Source: Nageia nagi
Taxonomy: Eukaryota; Pinophyta
DNA: 64,000 nt
Assembly: GCA_050084985.1 (NCBI GenBank)
Contig: JBITNC010000002.1
Location: forward strand, 25,916,001 to 25,980,000
Direction of reading: 5' to 3'
Shown: piece by piece, positions 9,526 through 22,252 of the stretch
Numbering within the stretch: the first letter of the stretch is position 1
Layout of the letters: each line of letters begins with the position of its first letter
Position numbers and translations under genes: made by a program
Notes under the pieces: generated by a model
Database searches by the model: none
What the model was told of the DNA's origin: nothing
The model's input: only the letters and a program-made list of their open reading frames with translations

Positions 9526-11693
9526 GGTGACAAATTTTTCACTAATTGTTTACAACCTTTTTTAAAATTTGTATAAAAATCACCTATGTATTTATCATAT
9601 TACCATCAGTTTGCCATCACTTATAAATAATTTTCTAGGAGATTCGCTAGGATTTTATATGTCAATTTAGGAGGAGGGGTCTTAAAATTTACCCTTCTCA
9701 TGAGATATAGAAGATGATAACCTAAAATTACAAAATCAGCTAAATTACTAAGAGGAATATGAAAATATAGTAGTACAAAATATTAAAAAATAATAAGTTC
9801 AACTAAATAAAAATCATGTAGAGTGTCACAATCAGCACAAATCAAAGAGAAAGAGTGCCTTTAGATAGAAATACCATTGTATGTCTCACCAACTAAATGA
9901 TTAAAAGAGAAATTGTTACGTTATATAATGATTGATGAATAATTTATCCACACATGTTTCATGAGACCTAATATCTAAAATGATATCATTAGCTCATATC
10001 AAGCCTATGAGATATTTGATCCCCTCCTTATCATGATTCACCTAGAAATTCATATAATCATTCATATGGAGACGATATGACTCTTACACCTAAATACAAA
10101 CTAAAACACTTAGTTTGTAACTCCTCAATTTTTCCCAAAATCATTCTAACACCCTAAGACATGATCTTTACACCTAATCAAGAACTAAATCTATGTTTTA
10201 AAGTTGATAAAAATGCCAAAAAGAGGATTGTCACTAGTATTGAACTTGACTACAAGACCATCATAAATCATGTACAAGAGAATAGGGCCACCATTGATCC
10301 TATTTTTATCCCAAAAATAATATAAATTTTATCTCTAACCCTATCTCAAAGAACCTAATAGCCTACCCACATTAAAAATGGATTGGTAGTCTCAAAAATG
10401 TACAAAATATGATTTGATCCTCAACCTCAAGAACCTCAAAAATTTGTAAATACCTTTGATAATCCTTAATCAATACAAAATCATTGCAACCTAGAAAGGC
10501 ATATTATCTCAAAAATATAACAATATACAATAATTGTACACTTAGAATTAGATAATGGTATTAATTAGCATATTATGATTTATGATTGAGAAGAAGATAT
10601 ATGTGAATAAGAATAATAAACTAATGATAAGTTGGGAGAACTCTTGAAATGGATGGATTTATTGTTGAATAAATATATATTTAAGTATATATTATATTCA
10701 ATTAATAGAAAATACATATTTTATAAAAGAAACAAAGGAGCAATAATAAATAATATTGAAGGATTTCAAACCTTATATAAAGTAAATTAAAAAATTTAGC
10801 ATTATGATAACATCAAAGATAAAAGAAAACTAGCTTACTGTAGAAATTTTATTTATCTAAAAATTGAACCTCTACCCTATCCCATAAGATTATTAGTATC
10901 AAAAAGAAACTTTGTGATAACAAAATTAAGAAATAATTCACATAAACTACATAGTGAAACTACTAGATGGATAATACTGAAAACACCTTATCATAAAAAA
11001 AATTTATAAAGTTTGTCACCTAAATGATATAAAGGATGAGATTTATTTTCTCCTTTTTTTCCCTACTTTACAAAGATAGATAAACCTACAAAGATATTTT
11101 TAATAATAACTTGATCCATGAATTTTATATCCATGATAATCAAAAAATACTTGGTAGTTTTATTATACAACTTAATTATATGAGAAACAATCATTCAAAT
11201 ACTGATATTTTTTTAGTTTTGAAAAATATTTGATAGGGACTAACAACCAATGGTGTTAAAATGATGTTAAAAGAATTATTTATCTTATATTTATATTGGA
11301 TGGACATATATTGAATAAAATTGGAGTATTTTCCAAGATAAACAAGAAATAGAAGCAAAATCTACATAAGACTTATATAAAGATTCAATTTTAAAAGAAA
11401 ATAAGAAAACATCAAAAGACTCAAATAATGATCAACCTTGTATTTAAATAAAAAGTTAATTTTCTAAAATAGCCTTAAAAAACTTTAAAATAATAACTTA
11501 GGCAATTTAAGATAAACTAGAGCCTTATGATTTTTGTAAGCTATAGATGATCAAATTGTCCATGAGTCCAACATAGTTCAGATGATTAGAGATATGGGAT
11601 TTCTTGACATGTTGTGAACATTTAAAGGTATATGAGTATATGAATAACAAAATTGTAAACCAATTTAGATGAATCCTTTACATGTTTTAAGAG
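9526..11693. other. A+T-rich non-coding stretch
   Basis: No open frame above the noise, no recognised repeat and no RNA gene. The last 25 bp or so resemble the start of the window. Confidence 0.45.
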
Positions 11694-11884
11694 GCAACTT
11701 AAGATATTTCCCTTTTTTACCTCTCTTTTATGCTCATTCTATGGTGGCTTCGTGTTGAAGCACCATAGTATCCAACAGTCATGATATAGAAATATCATAA
11801 TGAGTATAATATAGGATCATTGTTATAATTATTTAGTTTATTATCATATGTAAGGGTGGCTATAGTGCTTTAGCACCAAGCCAC
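11694..11884 (+). repeat. Repeat R copy 2, block 1
   Basis: Aligns with 1726-1916. Contains the left terminus (11740-11767) and most of the right terminus of MITE-like unit M1. The block ends with GCCAC (11880-11884), the target duplication of copia element A, and resumes after A with GCCAC at 20381. Confidence 0.85.
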
Positions 11885-12383
11885 TGAAGGGATTGAAATA
11901 TAACTAATGTAATCCTAAACTACCAAGATCATATGGAAGCTCACTCATTCAACATTAAGAACTTAGGCATAAAAACTCTCACAAAATAACTCAAGATATA
12001 AAGTGGTTCCTCCAACTATAAGTACATCCACTAACTAGATCTTACTTTATTCACAAAGATAATTCTTTTACAATCCTCCTAAATTCATTTCCTAAATACT
12101 ATCCTAAAGCATAACTTTGCTTCATAAATTGGTGAGTGATCACAAAGAGCGAGCCTTCTATTTATAGGCCAAAATCCCCCTTTGGATCACCCTTTTAACC
12201 ACTATACAAAGGCATGACATGCAACTCCCTTTTACCAAAGGGGCATGCTCATGACATAGAGTGTAAGACAAGTTAAATTATCATATTCACTTAAATACTT
12301 AAGGTATCAAATGATACCCTTAAGTATTAGTGAATTTACAAAGAGAAATATAACAAAACCTTTACAATAATGCATTAACATTC
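11885..12383 (-). repeat. Element A 3' LTR
   Basis: Starts TGAAGGG on the plus strand. The last six bases (CCAACA in the partner) and the adjoining polypurine tract are missing: the LTR runs straight from CATTC into TTAGGAT, a deletion of about 23 bp relative to element C. TATA-like box at 12159-12166 on the minus strand; U3 stem-loop at 12294-12328. Confidence 0.95.
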
Positions 12384-13116
12384 TTAGGATAGAATTAATA
12401 AGAGAGAAGAAAGAGAGAGAGTAAGAGAGTTCTCCTCCAAACAAATACAATCAAAGATGAAAACTTTTTATATCTTTGTGAAGTAAGCAAGATCATAGTT
12501 TGAGACTCACTAATATACCATTTTAACAAATGGTTTACAATACAATCATTAACCACAACTGATTTCAATGTACATAAAGTAGTCATCCAACTAGAAGTCA
12601 TGATGAGTCTCCATGAGCTTGCACACCTGAAGTAAGTAACTTGTAATCTCAAAGAATCCTACAATTTATAAGAAGCTCAAACAACAAGATCAGTTAGATG
12701 CAACATATTCATATCAACAAGGATAGATGAATCAAACAAATGCCATCATAAATTGATTAATAGTGCTCTATAAGTCATCACAAAAATTCCAAGCCAAAAA
12801 TCATAGTCACTTGTTGTATATAAAATATATGTTGATTATTATTATAAAATATAGCAAAATAAAATGCACATATGAGTTTCTCATATATGGATGACTAAAT
12901 AGTACCAAAAGACACATACGAGTTTCTCACATATTGATAACTAAATAATGCTAGATTGGCCAATCTTTTGCTCAAAAAATTGTACAATAAGTTCCTCACA
13001 TAGAGCAAACTTACCACAAAGGTGTACAACAAAAATCAACACTATACAACATAAAATCCTCCTAGGGGTGAAGTTGTCATCACAAACATAACTTCAACAC
13101 AAGAATTCAAACTTCA
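12384..13116 (-). other. Element A 3' untranslated segment
   Basis: Non-coding in all four family members, between the end of pol and the 3' LTR. Contains two copies of a 46-bp unit with GAGTTTCTCA (12874 and 12920). The polypurine tract next to the LTR has been deleted, but a similar tract (plus strand CTCCCCCTT, 13117-13125) remains at the end of pol. Confidence 0.75.
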
Positions 13117-14620
13117 CTCCCCCTTGAGGTAAACTTCATCAACCTGATAGCATCCCTAAGCTTACAAAATTAAGCTTTAGGAAAGGGCTTTATGAACAAA
13201 TCAGCAAAGTTCAAGGTTGATGAATAATACTTTGATGTATGATTCCATCAAGAATCATCTTCCTGATAAAATGGGCCTGGATTTCCACATGTTTTGTTCT
13301 CTAATGGAACATAGGATTTTTAGATAAAGAAATAGCTGATTGATTATCTAAAGAAATTAAAGAAGGGCCAGGCTACTCATACCTAATTTCTTTCAAAATA
13401 TGCCTAAGCTAAATAACTTCCTATGATGCAAAAAACATGGCTCAATATTCAGCTTCTATGGTGGAAAGTGAGATAAAAGGTTACTTCTTGGAAGCCCAAA
13501 AGATAGCATTTAAACCAATACTAAAAATATATGTAGAGGTTGATTTTTTATCATCTTTATCTCCCCCATAGTTAGAATTAGAGAACCTTAAGAGAACGAA
13601 TGAGGTCAACTTGGAATACTTGAAAGTAAGATCCTTCATCCTTATAACATACCTCAAGATTTTCTTAATAGCATTGAGATGCTCAACATATGATTTTGTA
13701 TGAATCATGCCATCAAATTCACTGTAAAGGTAATATCTAGCCTAGAAATAGTTAAATAAAGAAGACTACTAATTAATTTCCTATAAGCTATAGCATCAGC
13801 CAATTGAGAGTTGGAGCTAAGGGACATAGTGATTTCAAGAGAGATTGATATCATAGTAAGTCTACACTCCTCCATTCCAAACTTCTGCAAGATGTCTGAT
13901 ATATACTTAAATTGAATAAAATAAGTGCAATCTTTGTATTGGTATACTTGCATTCTAAATTAGTAGTGCAAGAGACCAAGATCAATCATTTCAAATGTTG
14001 CCTTGAGTTTGGATATGCACTCTTGAATGATTTCATCATTGTTCCTACTTATCAAAAGATCATCCACATAAAGGAGAATTAATACCATGTCTTTTCCTTG
14101 ATTAAGCATATAAAGATCAAAGTTAGAGAAGCACTTAAATAATCTAATGTCTACAAAGTATCCTAAAATCTTCTTGTAGCAGGCTCTTGGTGCTTTCTTA
14201 AGTCCATACAATGACTTCTTTAGCTTGCACATAAAGGATTCTTTTCCTTCCATAATAAACCCTTATAGTTGATTCATGTAGATTTTCACATCTAAGTCAC
14301 CATTGAGAAATGCGCTCTTGATTTCAAGTTGAAAAACTTTCTATCTTTGAGTTGTTAGAAGAAAAAGGATTATCTTGATAGTGGGCATATTTATCATAGG
14401 AGCAAAGGTTTCCTCATAATCAACACCATATTTTTGAGCAAAACATTTGGATACTAACCTTACCTTGAATTTCTCAATATCTCCAATTGAATTGTACTTG
14501 ACCTTATAGATCCACTTATTACCAATAACAATCTTCTTATTGGGATAAGGAACCAAGTCCCAAGTTCTATTTTTTATAAGCACCTCATATTCCACTTTCA
14601 TGGCTTCCATCCAGCACTCA
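13117..14620 (-). pseudogene. Element A reverse transcriptase and RNase H, broken
   Basis: Frame pieces in order on the minus strand: 14341-14610 (N-terminal RT block with NRTWDLV, NKWIYKVK and ETFAPM), 13960-14253 (SLYGLKKAPRACY, then the catalytic YVDD at 14059-14070, then DLGLLHY), 13705-13953 (SDILQKFGM) and 13481-13708 (RNase H block, NSNYGGDKDDKKSTS). The tail toward 13117 matches the end of RNase H. Copia RNase H normally starts this block with a catalytic Asp, written SDSNYG in element D; here it is NSNYG, so that Asp is lost. Stops and frameshifts separate the pieces. Confidence 0.9.
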
Positions 14621-16060
14621 TGATTTGAAGCTTCTTGAAAGATGTGGGCTCATTCTTATTATTAATTTTGAAAAATAAGAATTTGTTCTAGTTCATGCTC
14701 CTTGTTACCCTTTGTATTGAAAAATTTTGTACTTAAGGTGACTTGTCTACATCAATATCCAACCAGCTAAGTGCAACTGATGAGTCATTTGTATCATCAA
14801 CATCCTCATAAGAAGTAGATTCTTCAAAAAGTTTATTAAAATTTATATCCTTAGAAATGAACACTCTTTTATAGGATGGAGAGTAGAGCATATAACCTCT
14901 ATGCTAATTTTTATAACCCATAAAGATGCATTTTTTATCTCTTTTATCCAACTTTTTTATTTTCTTAGAAATAATGTAGGAGAATGCCTCACAACCAAAC
15001 ACCCTAAGGTGAGAAATGTTAGGTTTTATTCCTATCCAAGATTCAAAAGGAGTTTTACCCTGAACAAATTTTGTAGGACACCTATTTAAGGTATAAATAG
15101 CAATGCCCATAGCTTCACCCCATAAGAAACTATGAATATTACCCAACATGCATCTATCCATCTCCATAATTATCCTATTTTTCCTTTCAAGCACATCATT
15201 TTGCTGAGGATTGTAAGAAATTGTAAATTGCCTCTTGATTTGATACTTAGCATAATAGTAATTGAACTAATTGCTATTATATTATCCTCCATTATTTGAT
15301 CTCAACATCTTGATTTTAAGGTTAGTTTGATTTTCAACTAAGGCTTTAAAATTCTTAAAGCTCTCAAAGGTTTGATCATTGTGCTCAAGTATATATCCAA
15401 AGGTCATTCTATTGAATTCATCAATGAAGTTCAATACATAAGATGCTCCCTCAAGTGACTTAGTCTGAAATAGACCCATCAAATCTAAGTGCACAAGTTG
15501 AAGAGGTTGAGATGCTCTCGTTGCCTTATCTTTTTCAAACCTTTGTCTATTCATATTGCCTAGGATGCATTTTTCACATAAACCAATTGAAGGTAAAATT
15601 AAAGGCAAACCTTCCATAAGTTCTTATTCTTTCATTACTTAAATATTCTTATGGTTAAGGTGCCCTAAACATTGGTGCCAAATATTACCTCTAGAACACA
15701 CTTGTAGCAAGACACATCTTTGTTGGAACTTGATCCATAATGTAAATATCATCTTTCATTGATCCTTTAACCAATGTGGCAAGTCCCTTCTTAATGCATT
15801 ATGAGTTCAAGTTGAACTCAAACAAGTACCCTTTTCTTACAACTTGAATCATTGAGAGAAGGTTCATCTAGAGCTTAGGAACACAGAGCACATTTTAAAG
15901 AACTTTTATGTGAATCAAAACACTCTCAATTCCTAGGACTTTAAGGATGGAATTATCATCTATCACAACTGCATCTTTCTTATACTTATGAAAATTTTCA
16001 AACTTATCTTTTTCAAAGCATATGTGATTAGTGCAACTAAATTCAATAATCCAATTAGAT
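14621..16060 (-). pseudogene. Element A protease and integrase, broken
   Basis: Protease start at about 16060 reads WIIEFSCTNH: the catalytic D-S-G of retropepsins is E-F-S (codon at 16042-16044). Then 15282-15617 holds the C-x2-C of the integrase zinc finger (CEKCILG), first core Asp (HLDLMG) and LRSNNGG, where the second catalytic Asp of the usual S-D-N-G-G is Asn. Piece 14904-15194 (ERKNRIIMEM, the catalytic Glu; LWGEA; CIFMGY) is the integrase C-terminal core. Both enzymes lack catalytic residues in addition to stops. 14621-14890 is the acidic linker before RT. Confidence 0.9.
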
Positions 16061-17034
16061 AAAAAAGAGCAAGTCATGGAGTAGAGTAGAATAGTAAATC
16101 CAACTTTTATATTTTGCTTCCCTTTGAATTTTTTTACATTTTCATTTCCCTTGTTCTTTTTTTCTCTTTTCTTTTTGTAGAAATCAAACTCTTTGTGACC
16201 ATGGATGCCACAAAATTTATAATTTCTATGAAACTTTACCTTGGAATTTGGTTTGTTTGCCTTACCTTTTTCATCTCTTTCCTTTAAGTTATTATTATTG
16301 TTATTGTTACCATTTTTGCCCCATTTCTCAAACCTTTTGGAGGAATAAGGATGGGATTTCTTATGATGATTGAACTTCTTCTTGAAATGAGTTTTGGTTG
16401 CTCCTAGAGGAACATTATTATCCTTTGGAGAAGAAATCAACATCTTTTTATTAAGAGTTTCCTCATGCTTCAAAAAGAGTTTAGAAAGGTTTTCAAGGGA
16501 GAATACTTCTTCTCATCATCAAGCCTAGTCTCAATTACCATCACAAAGTTAACTAAATTTGAAGAAAGGCTTTGGATAATGATGAAGACCATGAACTCAT
16601 CATTGATTCAATTGCACCTATAAGCAACAAGTTATGTCCTCAAGTCAATGATTTTGTTCAAGTATATGGCAACATTTTCATCTTCCCCTTGATGAGATTG
16701 AAGCAAATTTTGGAGAATAGTGAACCTTATAGAAAAATTAGATCCAAGGTAGATTTTCTTAAGCTTATCCCAAGTTTTCTTTGCTGAGGTTAAGGATGAA
16801 ATCATAAGAAGCACATCATCTAACACTACATGAAAAATCATAGAGATTGTCAATTCATTCTTCATGTTATATGCATCAAGTGCCTTCTCATCTATAAGAG
16901 CAACAAGGTTCTCATTTATAGTTTGTCAAATCTTTCTTATTTGTAATTCAACTCTCATCAAAGATTTCCAAATACCAAAGTTGAAACCATTGAGAATGTG
17001 CTTGGGTAAGAAGGTGTCTCCTCTTTTCTACACA
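16061..17034 (-). pseudogene. Element A gag, broken
   Basis: Nucleocapsid-capsid precursor of copia type. The N-terminal block (about 16930-17034) reads PKHILNG then FGIWKSLMRVEL, the F-x-x-W-x-x-x-M pattern of DUF4219/UBN2 gag proteins. 16632-16865 continues (TWDKLKKIYLGS, ENVAIYLNKIIDLRT). 15895-16473 carries an Asn-rich linker and the zinc-knuckle site at about 16180-16225, which reads Y-x2-C-x4-H-x4-F: first and last cysteines lost. The start ATG of the other copies is destroyed here. Confidence 0.85.
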
Positions 17035-19862
17035 AGAATGTGAAAGAATAAGCATGTGGTATAAAAAATAACATTACATATTTAATTTTTATTATCCATA
17101 CATGTTTTAGATTTATTCAAGTAAATCAATCATACATGTTAAGTTTAATAAGAGTACATGCTTAACAAAGTTCATAAGTGCAAATGTTTACAATAGAAAC
17201 TCAAATATACATCCCATGTACCCAACACTTTTGTCATTATCAAGAATTGAAAATGATATTGTTGAGGCTTATTTTTTTGTTTAAAATTAGGCCTTCACCT
17301 AGATGCCCACAAGGTAGAGCCCAACTACTACCAATCCTTAATTAGTTTGCCTTGGGTAGTAATATACTCTCACAAGGAGTACCTACTATTTTTCAAGGTT
17401 TTGATGTATATTGTATCAACCAAATTATTAATCTTGATTAAGTTTTAAGTTGTCCTCCTAGGTTATTAGGATAATCCCTGAATGGATGTGTGGACATATG
17501 GTATCACTACAAATATATTTTTCCACCTATTAGAGTTATATTTAAACCAATAGAGGACTTAGGGGCAATTGAGAAGTATGAACTTTTCACCATTTGGATC
17601 ATCAGACTAAAGGTTGTAGTCTACCTTGCCTCACCTTATGGCTCCCCAAACAAGTCATGTTACAGAATGTGCATGCGGATGTGTTCATTTTAGGAGGTTG
17701 CACATTTCAATGTTTACGATTTTTGCATAAGTAAATAAAGAAAAATATGTGAAACATGAAGTAAAGTGCATAAGTAAAACATCATCCATTCATAATTTGG
17801 AACCTAAGAGTCCAATGGGTTTTGTTTACTAACCCCTAAAGGACATCTTTACATAGTCCAAACTTTGCACAAGCCCATCTTTGCAAAAAATTAAAGAGGC
17901 ATCAAGGATTTAATTTATAAACATGCATCATTCCATAATGTAAAATATAAGTATTAAATATGTATCATTCATAACTTAACAAATAGTATGCACCATTCTC
18001 ATAATTTGCACAAGTTCATTTATTAACTTTGCATAAGTAATTTATAAAAATGAATGCTAAAAGGCATATATATTAAAAAAAAAAAACTTAGGCATGCATC
18101 CATTCAAAAATTCTAATATTTTTAATTAAAAAACATAAAATTTCCTCTTTTTTAATTAAAATTTTGAATTTAAGATGGCTTCCCCTCTCAATAAAAGCTT
18201 AGGTAAAAAAAAAATTACCTTAGTAAAAAAAATTTATTACTACCAAAATGCCAAAATCATAAAAAATATCACTTTATCCTCAATAATATTTTAAGGTAGT
18301 AAAAAAAAGTTATCGCTTTTGTACTTATCATCTTAATTGCAAAAAGAAACTTTACTTTCTTGATATATTAAAAAAAAAAGACCTCTCTTAAGAAAATATT
18401 TGCCTTCAAATAGGAATTTGCAATTTGTTTTTAAATACTTTAGTTAAAGTACTAAAAAAAATAATTCCTATTAATTATGAGCCTAAATGAGTAACTTGTT
18501 GAACAAGGGGAAAAAATTGAGACTCATTAAAGACATAAACTTTAAGATATGCAAGAAAATTTACGCTTACTCCATATCGTATTCATAAAAGGTGATAAAT
18601 TGCTTAACAAGAAAGGCCAAATAATAATAATATGAACAACTACTAAAAGGATTAGAATTTAATAAAAGTGTATGGGCACCCACAAGAGAAAAAATGGATT
18701 AAACTTAATTGATTGATCTAAGGGCGAATAAAGTTGTGCAAGGGAGCTAATTGGGTGGTAAAGATGAGAGGGATTAGAACGACGAGGAGAGGGTCAAATA
18801 ATGTAAAATCAACCAGATCAATTCACCAACCATGAGGAGGAGGAGGCACAAGGAAAGTAGGAAATGCCCCCCATGAAGGTGAACACACAGTGGAGCAGCC
18901 AAATAAAGGGTTTTCTAATGAGATGGCATAGGCAGGGTTCAATAGTGAAGGGTGCAATGGAGGGAGGCTACAATAACCTAGAGAAAAGGGTCAAGTAGTG
19001 AAAATAAGGTCACATGTAGGAGGGCTACAAGTAGATGAATGGAAAGGGATAGCAGCATTGTACATGGCTCTAAAGTAGATGGTGCATATACCTATGAAGC
19101 CTATAATTTAAAGGTAGGTTACTCTAGGGAATGCATGAAGAGGGGCTAGGTGGGGTGTGGCCAGCCGGTAGCTGGTCAACCTCTTCCAAAAAAAAAAACC
19201 ATATAATATTGAAATAAAAAGTTTATTATTTCCTAACAAAGACTTCTGAAATATTTTTTTAATACCAAGGAAATAATTTTTTTAATGGAAATGGACTTAT
19301 ATAGACTTATCTAAAAGTCTAATTTTTTTTATATATCTAAACCTACCTTTTTTATTGAAATGAAAATCAAAAAAAAATGTAGTAAAATGTAATTACTTTC
19401 ATTTTTGTGTTAGTATCAAAATAGTTTTAGTAAATATTTGTAGAATGCAACTATTTTGATAAAAGAACTAAGGTAGGCACAACTATAATATATAAACTTT
19501 TCATTAAAAATTTTGCATATAATTTTTGAAGGAAAAAAATGTAGTATATATTTTTACTCAAATTTTTGATATACATAATAAACCCTTCAAAAAAATAAGG
19601 ATATGCAAAATTATAGCAATATAATAAGCAATCTTGAAAATTGCAACTAATAATAAGACATGTTAGTATAAAGAAATGCATCAAAATATATTGTTACTTT
19701 AAGAAAATTTTGTCATAAACAAGAACTAACATAACACAAAATATGTTATTAATCCAAGATAAAGAGAAGAAGAAGGTTATGCCTTTGAACCACTTTTACC
19801 TCACAATGGAGTGAAGAATAAAGAATGAGGATCTCCAAGTTGAAGATGAGCTTCCACACCAA
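17035..19862 (-). other. Element A leader (5' untranslated region)
   Basis: Long non-coding leader between primer site and gag. 17270-17690 is well conserved with 59440-59880 (C), 54665-55110 (D) and, shortened, 29745-29960 (B). 18740-19190 is a purine-rich block on the plus strand that differs strongly between copies. Short open frames here are not conserved as protein. Confidence 0.75.
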
Positions 19863-19874
19863 GCTTTGATACCA
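19863..19874 (-). other. Element A primer-binding site
   Basis: Minus strand reads TGGTATCAAAGC, two bases inside the 5' LTR. Plant copia elements prime on initiator tRNA-Met with TGGTATCAGAGC; there is one mismatch here. Confidence 0.9.
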
Positions 19875-19876
19875 AA

Positions 19877-20380
19877 TGAAGGGATTGAAATATAACTAAT
19901 ACAATCCTAAACTACCAAGATCACATGGAAGCTCACTCATTCAACATTAAGAATTCAGGCATAAACACTCTCATAATATAACTCAAGATATAAAGTGGTT
20001 CCTCCAACTACAAGTACATCCACTAACTAGATCTTACTTTATTCACAAAGATAACTCTTTTAAAATCCTCCTAGCTTCATCTTCTAAACACTATCCTAGA
20101 CCATAAATTTGCTTAAAAAAATGGTGAGTGATCACAAAGAGTAGGCCTTCTATTTATAGGCCAAAATCTCCCTTTGGATCATCCTTTTAACCAATGTACA
20201 AAGGCATGACATGCAACTCCCTTTTACCAAAGGGGCATGCTCATGATATGGAGTGTAGGATAAGTTAAATTATCATATTCACTTAAATAATTAAGGTATC
20301 AAATGATACCCTTAAGTATTAATGAATTTACAAAGAGGATTATAACAAAGCCTTTACAATAATGCATTAACATTCCAACA
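19877..20380 (-). repeat. Element A 5' LTR
   Basis: 504 bp, TG...CA ends (plus strand TGAAGGG to CCAACA), followed by the GCCAC target duplication. Holds the minus-strand TATA box at 20151-20158 and the U3 stem-loop at about 20286-20320. Confidence 0.95.
20151..20158 (-). promoter_or_regulatory. TATA box of element A 5' LTR
   Basis: Minus strand reads CCTATAAATAG, matching the plant consensus TATAAATA. It lies about 220 bp into the LTR and is kept in all eight LTRs of the family. Transcription would start about 30 bp downstream, near 20120. The start is inferred. Confidence 0.75.
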
Positions 20381-21007
20381 GCCACCATAATATCTATCAT
20401 TATAACTATGGATTGATTTATGAGTGTGTTGGTTTATCTTGTTATGGTATAAAGGAAATGTTAGTACACCTTTATTGTGTTGAATGATAGGTGATGTTAT
20501 ATTTCATCAATATGGTGTAGATATCAATGCATTTAACCATATTTGATATGATGTGATACATGTGTGATATGATTCTATATTGACCTTATGTTTGTAGGGC
20601 ACAACATATTTGGAAGTATGTGAGTATCAATGATGTTATATTTATGATTTATATGCTATTATTGATATTGAAATGATTTGAGTTGTGTAGTTATGTTGAT
20701 GTTCTTATTTTGGTCGATGGTGACACCACAGTTTGTCAATAGTACTAGTGTGAGAGTATCCAATGGATAAATTGGAATGTGATCATAGAGATGGAGAAGA
20801 TTGAAGGATAGGACATTTCTATATTATACTCATTATAATATTTCTATATCATAAGTATATAATATCATAACTATATAATATAGAAATATCATAATTTCAT
20901 AATGAATATAATTAGAGATGAGTATAATGTAAGATCAAGTTGCATATATGATCATTGTTATAATTAGATATGATCAAGTTGTAGAAATTATAGTTGCATA
21001 TGGTAGA
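20381..21007 (+). repeat. Repeat R copy 2, block 2
   Basis: Resumes R after element A. 20385-20800 aligns well with 1917-2340. 20800-20990 adds an A+T-rich run of TATAGAAATATCAT-like repeats absent from copy 1. It ends with GTAGA (21003-21007), the left target duplication of element G. Confidence 0.85.
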
Positions 21008-22251
21008 TGTGATGTTCCTTTTGTATTATAATAAAGAATAGTAGTATCCATTTGGAACATCTTAATAATGTTCCTTTTGTCTTATTTTTGTCATTAGCGA
21101 GATGTAAACTTGGGATAGGATTTAATGGGTCATTGAGTTCACTTGTGAGCCCCTAGTGGGACATCTCCCTCCCAAGTATAGTTAAGTGTATTTTTTAGTT
21201 TTATTGAGTTTGGAGATTCTAATGATTGATTATGAAAATACCAAGATGAATTTGTAAATGTGTGGCTAGGATAAGGCACTTAAGTGTTAGCACCATCATT
21301 GGGATGATTCCTAGGCCCCACATTGGCATAGCTTGATAACTAGGCCCCCAAACATTATCCCTTAATCCATGTGGGCATGTGTGGTACCCCCTAGACCTAG
21401 CATGATAATTGGTACCTAGGAGACCCATGTTGGCATGCCTAACATATAGGCACCCACATTGGGCATCCCGGGCCCTATGGAGGCTAACATTGGGGTCATG
21501 GATCTAGGTGATGACTTCAAGATCATATCCTATGATCCAAAAGGATATAAAGGAGACTTGGAGCCCCATTGATGGAAACTTAATATATTTTACTTCTACT
21601 CTTACATAATGTCTGATGGATACAACCTTAGCAGAGAGCTAGGTGTATTCCTTAGGTGGAGCACTTAAGAGGATTATCAAGTTGAGGGATCTTGGTAGTC
21701 TACAGCATTGGTGGAGCACCATTGCCCATCTGGTAGTATCTGAGGTGGAGTCTCTACCACATGAGTGGTTATCTAGATTTGAGGAGGGCCCCTTTTGTGG
21801 GGATAAGTCATATTATTAGGAGGTGTTATTGTCCCATTGTACATCCAACATCATCAGATAGTTTTTCTAGCCTAGTTAAACTCCCAGTAGGCTGACGTCA
21901 ACCCTTTTGGTTTGTTTATGTATTGTATCTCATTGTTCATGATAATATAAGCCATGGACACTTTGGATTTTAGTATTGTATTCCTATTTTGGCATCATTT
22001 GGTGCATTTGTGCATGTGTTGACTAGACATTATCTTTATGGGTATTATTGTATTATATTTGGTCCATGATTATAATTGAAGGGTGTGTATGTGCTAAGAA
22101 GACCCATCATTAGTATTGTGTGATGATATTATGTTTATGTAACCCAACATTTGCATACTAGGATTTGTACTTGTATATTAGATGCCCTAGTTTTGTCTAA
22201 TTGTAATTGAATTTACTAATATTTGCTTGAGATCTATTTTGGATCATCATA
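21008..22251 (+). repeat. Element G 5' LTR
   Basis: 1,244 bp, starting TGTGATGTTCC and ending GGATCATCATA. Both LTRs share the CATTTGGAACATCTTA block near the start and the CCATTGATG...CTTACATAA block in the middle. The interior has loose CCCACATTGG/CCATGTTGG-type repetitions. Confidence 0.9.
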
Positions 22252-22252
22252 G

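Larger units (their letters stand above)
11885..20380 (-). mobile_element. Ty1/copia element A, full-length but degenerate
   Basis: Bounded by LTRs 11885-12383 and 19877-20380 with 5-bp target duplications GCCAC (11880-11884, 20381-20385). Internal order on the minus strand: primer site, 2.8-kb leader, gag, protease, integrase, reverse transcriptase, RNase H, 0.7-kb 3' segment. Integrase before RT is the Ty1/copia order. It sits inside M1 within repeat R copy 2, and copy 1 at 1726-2653 shows the empty site. My hand alignment of the LTRs gives about 38 mismatches in about 500 columns. All coding parts carry stops, so it is not autonomous. Confidence 0.95.

Noticed and set aside
19863-19874. 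Primer-binding sites considered as tRNA gene pieces
   Set aside because: Only about 12 bases match initiator tRNA-Met and each lies exactly at an LTR border; no cloverleaf follows.
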